Below are positions 56,642-64,000 of a stretch of DNA of 64,000 nt, one piece after another. The stretch is taken from contig NC_080042.1 in the NCBI RefSeq assembly GCF_012489685.1, forward strand, positions 4,156,501-4,220,500, written 5' to 3'. The notes under the pieces are model-generated. The model made no database searches. It was not told the origin of the DNA and worked only from the letters and a program-made list of their open reading frames with translations. How positions within the stretch are numbered: the stretch's first letter is position 1; every line of letters begins with the position of its first letter. The DNA is from Lotus japonicus (taxonomy: Eukaryota; Streptophyta; Magnoliopsida; Fabales; Fabaceae). The position numbers and the translations under genes were made by a program.

Positions 56642-57694
56642 GGGGTTTGTTAACTTACACCCACTAGATTTTATGAAGGAATAAGTTAACAAGGAACACC
56701 TTTTTTTTTTTTTTTTTTTTTTTTGACTAAAACTGCCCTTAATGTTTATCATTAAAAAAAGTCAAGTTATGGGTTTATTGTAATTTAAAACACAATTTGT
56801 TCTCTCTTCATTAGTCACTTTCTTTCTCTTTTTCTCTCCTTATTTTTAATAGTAACCATCACCCTTCTTCATCTTCTTCATCTGCATTCCAAAGTCCAAA
56901 CAATGTCATGAAATAAATCAAGTCTCTTTCTCTCGTGTGTTTTGAATTGTTTGTCCTCTCCTAATTCAACTTGCTCCTAACTAAATAATTTTGTAAAGGA
57001 TCTAATAAAGGAAAAATATTGTTAAAATTGTGACGAACTATGACTGGCCGGAGAACAAATTCAAATTCCTCTTGCTTTTCTCCCTTCAGATGCAAGTGAT
57101 TGCTGACGTTCTTGGCATCGAAACTGTATTCGAAAAAGTTTACTCCCTCCGGTCCTATTTATAAGCATGAAAGAGAAGAAAAATCTTGGTCATTTTTATA
57201 AGAACCAAATGAAAGTTTGAGCTATATTAATTAATTTTTTCCAATGAAGCCCTTATTAATTCTAACTTGTAAAATGTGTCTCATTAATTATTCTCTCTCT
57301 TTTCCACTTTCCAACACTAATAACAAAGGGTAATTTTGGAAGTTCATTTTAATTTAAGACAAATTTAATGCATTTTATCTAGTTTAACTACATTTCTTAA
57401 ACTATGTGAATTTTTTTTTTGTTGCTTATAAATAGGACCGGTGGGAGTATTTCCCTGGAGAAGTAGCTGCTATGGTTTTGATGAAAGAGAAAAATAAATA
57501 AAGTGATAAATGTGGAGAGAGAAAATTTTGAATTTTAAAATTGAATGGAGTTTTGGGTATTCAAAATTACCAGAAACCCACATTTTAAATATTTTTAAAC
57601 AAAAAAAGTGGGGGCAGTTTTAGTCCAAAAGAAAAGGTGTTCCTTGTTAACTTACTCCTTCATAAAATCTAGTGGGTGTAAGTTAACAAACCCC
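56642..57694. mobile_element. MULE-type non-autonomous element, 9-bp TSD, in the copia B LTR
   Basis: Near-perfect terminal inverted repeats of about 60 bp start GGGGTTTGTTAACTTACACC. An exact 9-bp duplication TTTAAGTAT occurs at 56633-56641 and 57695-57703. Length is 1053 bp, with a T24 run near 56701 and no transposase. A 9-bp TSD is typical of Mutator-like elements. Confidence 0.92.
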
Positions 57695-57891
57695 TTTAAG
57701 TATTAGTATTTTATTTAGTTTTGTATTTTTGTTAGTTTCTCCTATTGTTTAGGAGTATTTCCCATGTTTTCCACATCTGAGTAGTGGGTTGTTTCTTTTT
57801 GTTGTTCAGTTATTTTGTAAGGCCATTTAATAGCTCTTTTACTCATTCAATAAACAAGATAGTTCTCCCACTGATTTTTATATCTGATACT

Positions 57892-57903
57892 TGGTATCAG
57901 AGC
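57892..57903 (+). other. Primer binding site (tRNA-iMet), copia B
   Basis: TGGTATCAGAGC, 54 bases before the gag ATG. Confidence 0.9.
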
Positions 57904-57945
57904 AAAATCATTTCTGAAGCCGTAGTCTTCTTTGGGTTCTAAGCA

Positions 57946-60900
57946 ATGGAAAAAGAAAAAGAGACTTTTGTTCAACCAGCTATCCCCAAGCTTGATGGAC
58001 ATTATGATCACTGGTGTTTGCTTATGGAGAATTTTCTTCGTTCCAAGCAGTATTGGGACTTGATTGAGAATGGGATTCCTTCAGCACGTGCTAACTAAAC
58101 TGAAGGACAGAGAAAGGCTATTGAAGATGCTAAGTTGAAAGATCTCAAGGTCAAGAACTATTTGTTCCAGGCCATTGATCGATCAGTCCTTGAAACTATT
58201 TTGAACAAGGACACTGCAAAGAGCATTTGGGATTCTTTGAAGCTGAAGAATCAAGGCACTGCCAGAGTGCAGCGTGCTCAACGACAAGCTCTTCGTAAAG
58301 ACTTTGAGGTACACTCAATGACATCTGGTGAGTCCGTTAATGATTTCTTTGCTCGTACGCTTTTTGTGTCTAACAAATTGCGCAACTATGGCGAGCCCAT
58401 AACGGATACAATAATTATTGAAAAAATATTGCGCTCTATGACTCCAATGTTCAATTATGTTGTTTGTTCCATTGAGGAGTCTACTGCTGATTTTTCTGCC
58501 ATGACTATCGATGAATTGCAAAGTCGTATTCTTGTCCATGAGCAGCGTATGAACACTGAAGTCATTGAAGAACAAGTACTAAAGGTCACTCACGGTGATT
58601 CATCCAACGGCAGAGGACGAGGACGTGGTCAAGGTAGTTACCGTGGACGAGGTCGAGGAAGAGGCAGGCAGTCTTTCGATAAATCCATCATTGAATGCTA
58701 CTCTTGCCACAAGCTTGGACATTTTCAATATGAATGTCCTCGCAAAGTGCAGGAAAATGCCAATTATACTGAGGTCAGTGATGAGATGCTATTGATGGCC
58801 TACCAGGATGTCCCAACAACAGATCGTAGAGAAGAATTGTGGTTTCTTGATTCTGGTTGTATCAACCACATGTGCGGTAAAAAGGAGTATTTCAGCGAGC
58901 TTAATATTAATTATCGCACCTCTGTAAAATTGGGTGATAATTCAAGCATGGCTGTTCATGGCAAAGGCAATATACGGATGCTGGTGAATGGTATTGTACA
59001 AACTGTAACTGGTGTATTTTATGTACCAGGCTTGATTCACAGCTTGCTCAGTGTTGGGCAATTGCAAGAAAAAGGCTTAACAATTCTGGTGCAACATGGA
59101 AAATGCAAGATCTTCCATCCTGAGAGAGGATTGATCATGGTCACTACTATGTCCTCAAATAGAATGTTCACTGTGACCTCTCTTATACAACCAAAGGTGG
59201 GAGAGGTATGTTTAAACTCTTTGACTGAAAATCAATCTTCTCTTTGGCACAACAGATATGGGCACTTGAGCTTTACTGGATTAAAGGCACTTCAACAAAA
59301 CAACTGGGTGATTGGTCTGCCACCATTAGAAAATCCAACCAAGCTATGTGATGCTTGCTTGAATGGAAAACAGCGACGAGATCCTTTTCCGAAAGCAAGC
59401 ACCTGGAGAGCCTCTCAAGTTTTACAATTGGTGCATGCTGACATTTGTGGCCCAATCAATCCAACTTCACATAGCAACAAAAGGTACTTGCTTATGTTCA
59501 TTGATGATTATAGTCGCAAAACTTGGGTATATTTCCTAGCAGAAAAGGGTGAAGCTTTTACCTCTTTCAAGCTATTCAAGAACCGTGTGGAGAAAGATAC
59601 TGGTTCGTCATTGAAGTGCCTAAGAACTGACCGTGGAGGCGAATTCACTTCACGCGAGTTTACTGATTTTTGTCAAACTCATGGCATTAGCAGACAATTG
59701 ACAGCTGCCTATACACCCCAACAAAACGGTGTAGCGGAGCGGAAGAATCAAACCGTCATGAACATGGTTCGCAGCATGCTTTCTGGGAAACAAATGCCAC
59801 ATACATTCTGGCCCGATGCAGTAAATTGGGTTGTATATGTTCTCAATCGAAGTCCCACCTTTGCAGTTAAAGTTATGACTCCTGAAGAAGCTTGGAGTGG
59901 TATCAAACCCTCAGTGGCACACTTTCGTGTATTTGGTTGTCTCGCACATGTTCATATTCCTGACACTAAGCGCAAAAAGCTCGATGATAAAAGTGTTCAG
60001 TGTGTCTTGCTTGGAGTTTCTGAAGAATCAAAAGCTTATCGCCTCTACGATCCAGCTACAAAAAAAATTATTGTCAGTCGTGATGTGATTTTTGACGAGG
60101 CAAAAGGGTGGAATTGGACTGTACAGCAAGAAGGAGCTAGTTTTGTGGATCTTTATTGGGGTGAACCTCTAGAAGATGAGAACACTAATGCAGATCTTGT
60201 TGTAGTTGATAGCATTAATACTGATGCAGATCTTGCTATAGCTGGTGGCACTAATAGTGATGGCAGCACTACAATGAACAATGCATCAACAGAAGATGTT
60301 GTGACTGAAGATACACCTGAAGTCATCAACCGTAACACAAGAAGTCGAAGGGAACCAGCTTGGATGCAAGATTATATTCCTGGAGAAGAACTTTCTGAGG
60401 AAGATGATTCTATCTTCTTTGCCATGTTTATTGGTAGTGATCCAATCTCTTTTCAAGAAGCAGTGAAAATTTCAAAATGGAGACAAGAAATGGATGCTGA
60501 AATTGCTGCCATAGAGAAGAATGATACATGGTTTTTGACATACTTGCCTGTGAATGGGAAGAAAATTGGTGTCAAATGGGTTTATAAAACTAAGCTTGAT
60601 GCCAATGGAGAGGTGGATAAATATAAGGCTCGATTGGTTGCAAAAGGATACTCTCAAAAACATGGGGTGGATTACACTGAAGTCTTTGCGCCTGTGGCTC
60701 GTTTGGATACAGTTCGATTGATAATCTCTCTTGCAACTCTAAAGCAATGGACAATTTTTCAGTTAGATGTCAAGTCGGCTTTCCTACATGGTGAGCTTAT
60801 TGAAGATGTTTTTGTGGAGCAACCACCTGGCTACATAAAAAAAGGGGCTGAACAGAAAGTTCTGAAATTAAAGAAGGCATTGTATGGACTTAAACAAGCT

Positions 60901-61797
60901 CCTCGAGCTTGGTATAGTCGTATAGAGTCCTATTTCATGAAAGAAGGCTTTGAGAAATGCAAGCATGAACACACTCTTTTCATCAAGTCTAGAGATGGAG
61001 GTAAGATCTTAATTGTTTGTCTATATGTTGATGATCTTATTTTCACCGGTAATGATGAGTTGATGTTTGCACATTTTAAAAAGTCTATGATGTTAGAGTT
61101 TGATATGACTGATCTTGGCAAGATGAAATATTTTCTTGGTATTGAAGTGCTACAAACAGCTGATGGTATCTTCATTGGTCAAAAGAAATATGTACAAGAG
61201 GTGCTGGAACGCTTTGGTATGGAAAATTGTAATTCAGTTAAAAATCCTATGGTTCCAGGCTGCAAACTTGTAAAGGATGCAGATGGTATACGAGTAGACA
61301 ACACTTTCTTCAAACAACTTGTTGGTAGTCTTATGTATTTAACAGCTACTCGTCCTGATATCATGTTTATTGTGAGCCTTATCAGTCGTTATATGGAATG
61401 TCCTACTGAGTTACACTTGGAAGCTGCCAAAAGATTATTAAGGTACTTGAAGGGAACTGCTGATTTTGGTTTGTTCTACAAGAGAGGAAGACAGCAAGAG
61501 TTAATTGCCTACACTGATAGTGATTATGCAGGAGATATGGATGACAGGAAAAGCACATCAGGGTATGTCTTTATGATGGGTTCAGGAGCTGTCTCATGGT
61601 CTTCTAAGAAGCAACCTGTGGTGACTTTATCCACTACTGAAGCTGAATTTATTTCTGCTGCCTCTTGTGCTTGTCAAGCAATATGGTTAAGAAGAATTTT
61701 GGAAACACTGAGTCATTCTCAACAGACTTCAACTACTGTGTTTTGTGATAATTGTTCTACAATTAAACTGTCCAAGAACCCTGTGATGCATGGCCGC
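57946..61797 (+). pseudogene. Copia B gag-pol polyprotein, one nonsense codon, RNase H truncated
   Basis: ATG at 57946 is in frame with the 1246-codon open stretch from 58135; only TAA at 58096-58098 interrupts it. Domains: gag, an RG-rich linker (GRGRGRGQGSYRGRGRGRGR), CCHC (CYSCHKLGHFQYEC), protease (WFLDSGCINHMCG), pre-integrase (LWHNRYGHLS), integrase (HADICGPI, LRTDRGGEF, GVAERKN), RT (LDVKSAFLHGEL, CLYVDDLIFTGND) and RNase H (YTDSDYAGD, STTEAEF). Translation passes NPVMHGR and then enters tandem-array sequence up to a stop at 61875, giving a short artificial C-terminus. The layout is Tnt1-like. It is the most intact polyprotein in the window. Confidence 0.94.
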
Positions 61798-62345
61798 AGG
61801 GTTTCGCTTTGGCTCTCCCTTTTCTTTCTCGGTTGCCCACATGTTCTCCAAGGAACTCTACTCCAACTCAAATAGGTTACTTAATTTCACTGCGATTCAG
61901 TGAACTTCATGGCTCAAATGATAAAACATCTTGGCAGTGCAAAACATGATTCTTCTAACATCACCAACAAAAGCATTAGTGTTAGCATACAAAAATCATT
62001 GTTTAGTTTCCGCTTCTCCGTCTTAAAAGGAAATGAGGGGAAGTGCAGCCCACAAGATCAGATGATGGGGAACGAAACAGTGAAGAACAGAGGACAAGGA
62101 CGTACAAATAAGATGGGACGAAGAAGAAAATGGGAAGAATGAATGAGATGGAGTGAAGAAGAAAGTAGAGAAGAGGCAGGGAAGAACAAAGGAGATGAAA
62201 CGAAGATAGTTTCAGAGTAACAATGGCATTTTAGGGAGCTTGGTTCCTCATGGAATTAGAACACAAGTTTTCTTCATAGCCCGATTCAAATATCTTCTAT
62301 TTCATTACTGCAACGAGCCATGATCTCGGGTGATAACATTTTGCA
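61798..62345. repeat. Tandem repeat array, right part
   Basis: It resumes with TTTCGCTTTGGCTCTCCC, a block found at about 56527 in the left part, and contains a further unit start TGGGACGAAGAAGAAAAT near 62114. It ends after ATCTCGGGTGATAACATT. Confidence 0.8.
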
Positions 62346-63270
62346 AAGGCTATATATGAACCAAAATCAAATTTCACTAATTATACATAGACCAAAAAAC
62401 TAGTTAACCCTTTCATATATCTAATTGAAAAGAACATAAATGACGTGTACGTGAAGTTATGTTATGTGATAGCTCTATCTAAGAGTGCAGAGATAAAGCT
62501 ATGTGAAGATAATTTGAGTATAGGTCACAAAATTGAAACCCCCGGAGATTAGAGTTAGAGCATGAAGTAAAAGAAGAAATTGATGCCCTTAGTGATACAT
62601 CTATACTTATATTAAAACACTAACTTTCCAAGAATTTTTTCTGCAAGGAGAGTCATCCAAGCCTCTTCCATCCAATCACAATCTTACACTTGTCCCCTCA
62701 TCTATTATTTTATTAGTTTTTATTCTCTCTCTCTTCATTCTTATGGGGCCCTTTCTCTAAAATAATAATATTTTATTCTCTCTCTTCCGATGGCCCCCTA
62801 CTCTCTTAAAAAATATTATTTTATTTCCTTTCTCCTTCAAATAAATTCCTTCCTTAATTTGTTTTAATGATTCCCTTTCCCCATACATTATTCCCCACAC
62901 TTCCCTATTCTCTCCTTCCCCTATTCAACATAAATTTATCCCTAATTTCACTCATTCTCTTTATCCCACACAAACTACAATTAATCCCTTTACTGATAAG
63001 ATTGTTCATATTCTATCATTTCAATTAGTCCTCAATTTGTAATTTCCGAACGGCTAACCATTTTAAATTAAAAAATCATTATTTTATTTTCCATAATTAC
63101 GTTCATATCTTATTCAACCATTTTTTTTTGTTTTTGATTCCCTCCATTTGCAGATCTTGATCTCTTCCCCAATCTAAATAAATCATTATCTATTTGCCAT
63201 ATTTCTATTTCCAAAAACAAAAATCCATATTTTCGTTTCCAATTCTTTGAACCTGTTAGTTTCTGCAATC

Positions 63271-63328
<58 letters not shown>
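63271..63328. repeat. (TAA)n microsatellite
   Basis: About 19 uninterrupted trinucleotide units inside the Helitron. Confidence 0.92.
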
Positions 63329-63330
<2 letters not shown>

Positions 63331-63653
63331 TGATGGTTAAAAGAATTGAAATTCCTGTTGGAACTCGAATCCTTAATTTTTTATTTGTCCATCAATACTT
63401 TAAATGTTATTCCTATTTTCGTTGTTCATTTGCTTTTTCCAAGATTTTTTTCCTTTCCTCTTTAATGATTCGTTATTTTCAAAATATCCTTTCTTATTAA
63501 AGCTTTTTGGAACTCCAATTATATAGGTAATCCAAAGGTTTTGTGCCCTTATTTTTTTCTATATAAGCCCCTTTGGTTTGAAGTTTTGATTCACTATCCA
63601 AATTTCCATCGGCTGATTTCTAGAACTCTAAGAATTTCTGTTTCATTTATCCT

Positions 63654-64000
63654 ATGGCTCTCAAAGTTGATGATCTGTCCAAAATTGATGCTTCTAAAGA
63701 AACTTGGATTGTAGTTGTGAAGGTCCTTCGATTGTGGTTAACTCCTAGCTACTCAGGTTCTAAACTTCCTTCATCTTTGGAAATGGTTTTGATGGACTCG
63801 AAGGTATCTTTTATCTAGATTTTTAATCTTTACATCGTTGCTTTTAAATTTTTTGATATTTTGTTTTTTTTTTGTCATTTTTTCAAGGGCTGTAAAATTC
63901 ATGCATCTATCAGATGAACATTGGTATCGTTTCCAGAACCAGATAACCGAGGGTCGTGTTTATCAAATATTTTTCTTTGGTGTTTGCGAGAATGGAGGCG
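63654..64000 (+). pseudogene. RPA1-like (replication protein A OB-fold) gene, partial
   Basis: Exon 1 (63654-63803, 50 codons) reads MALKVDDLSKIDASKETW, VVVKVLRLW and SLEMVLMDSK, then a GT-AG intron to 63887. Exon 2 begins GCKIHASIR and meets TGA at 63915-63917; the family sequence continues one frame over (YRFQNQITEGRVYQIFFFGV), so a small frameshift is present or the splice differs. The pattern matches the N-terminal OB fold of plant RPA70-like proteins, single-strand DNA binders that Helitrons carry, perhaps to protect replication intermediates. The window ends inside the gene. Confidence 0.75.

Larger units (their letters stand above)
56616..61797 (+). mobile_element. Ty1/copia retrotransposon B, 3' end lost, inserted in the tandem array
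   Basis: A 5' LTR-like region (56616 to about 57890, itself split by a MULE) is followed by a tRNA-iMet primer site (57892) and a nearly open gag-pol. The element stops inside RNase H at about 61797, where tandem-array sequence resumes. The array resumes about 80-90 bp earlier in its unit than where it was left at 56615, so the end was lost by rearrangement, not by a simple insertion. Confidence 0.85.
62600..64000 (+). mobile_element. Helitron 5' portion (continues beyond window)
   Basis: TCTATACTTATATTAAAACA at 62600, preceded by A, fits the 5' terminus of plant Helitrons (5'-TC, inserting between A and T). Downstream is AT/CT-rich sequence, a TAA microsatellite and the start of an RPA1-like gene, as carried by many plant Helitrons. 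The 3' hairpin-CTRR end and the Rep-helicase gene, if any, are outside the window. Confidence 0.72.

Overview
This is a plant nuclear window and contains no bacterial genes. A multi-exon host gene with GT-AG introns, nested LTR retrotransposons primed by initiator tRNA-Met, MULE-like and pogo-like remnants and a Helitron all point to a eudicot. The element families would suit a legume, but the sequence does not prove it. Most of the window is layered transposable elements. The one clear host gene, a bZIP transcription factor, is spread over nine coding exons.

Layout. 1-131: right end of a TIR DNA element. 247-5452: a minus-strand Ty1/copia element with 117-bp LTRs, TSD CATCG and two nonsense codons in gag-pol. 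6583-7085: a dead LINE RNase H fragment. 7303 to about 15000: the bZIP gene, whose last intron holds a copia solo LTR (11392-11832, TSD GATAG) and a 5'-truncated minus-strand LINE (12272-13931, 16-bp TSD). 15316-25750: a TIR DNA element split by a Ty3/gypsy Tekay-type chromovirus (15758-24665, TSD ACCCT) with a 4.1-kb 5' LTR and a 3' LTR cut to 261 bp. 25971-27142: a second TIR element. 28130-28580: a pogo-like remnant. 28784-53060: a minus-strand Tat-lineage gypsy element (TSD ATGTC) with an antisense extra gene.

The Tat element is the base of a three-level nest. Its antisense gene is split by a gag-only Tekay derivative (31776-46459, TSD CCTTT), and that element's 3' LTR is split by a related solo LTR (41860-45621, TSD ATGGT). 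All TSDs are exact, so the insertion order is secure.

53390-54870: a second copy of the TIR family seen at base 1. 55019-56615 and 61798-62345: a 460-550 bp tandem repeat array, interrupted by a 3'-truncated copia element (56616-61797) whose LTR carries a 1053-bp MULE-type element with a 9-bp TSD. 62600-64000: the 5' end of a Helitron with an RPA1-like gene, cut by the window edge.

The most interesting signal is inside the roughly 4-kb Tekay LTRs. Three divergent LTR types share a TATA box, a leader donor, an AG/GT-bounded segment of exactly 78 bp, and an ORF starting directly after a CAG acceptor-like site. The ORF's amino acids are conserved while many codons differ. This looks like an LTR-embedded spliced gene that is not gag-pol. 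The Tat element also carries an antisense gene with its own TATA box and intron.
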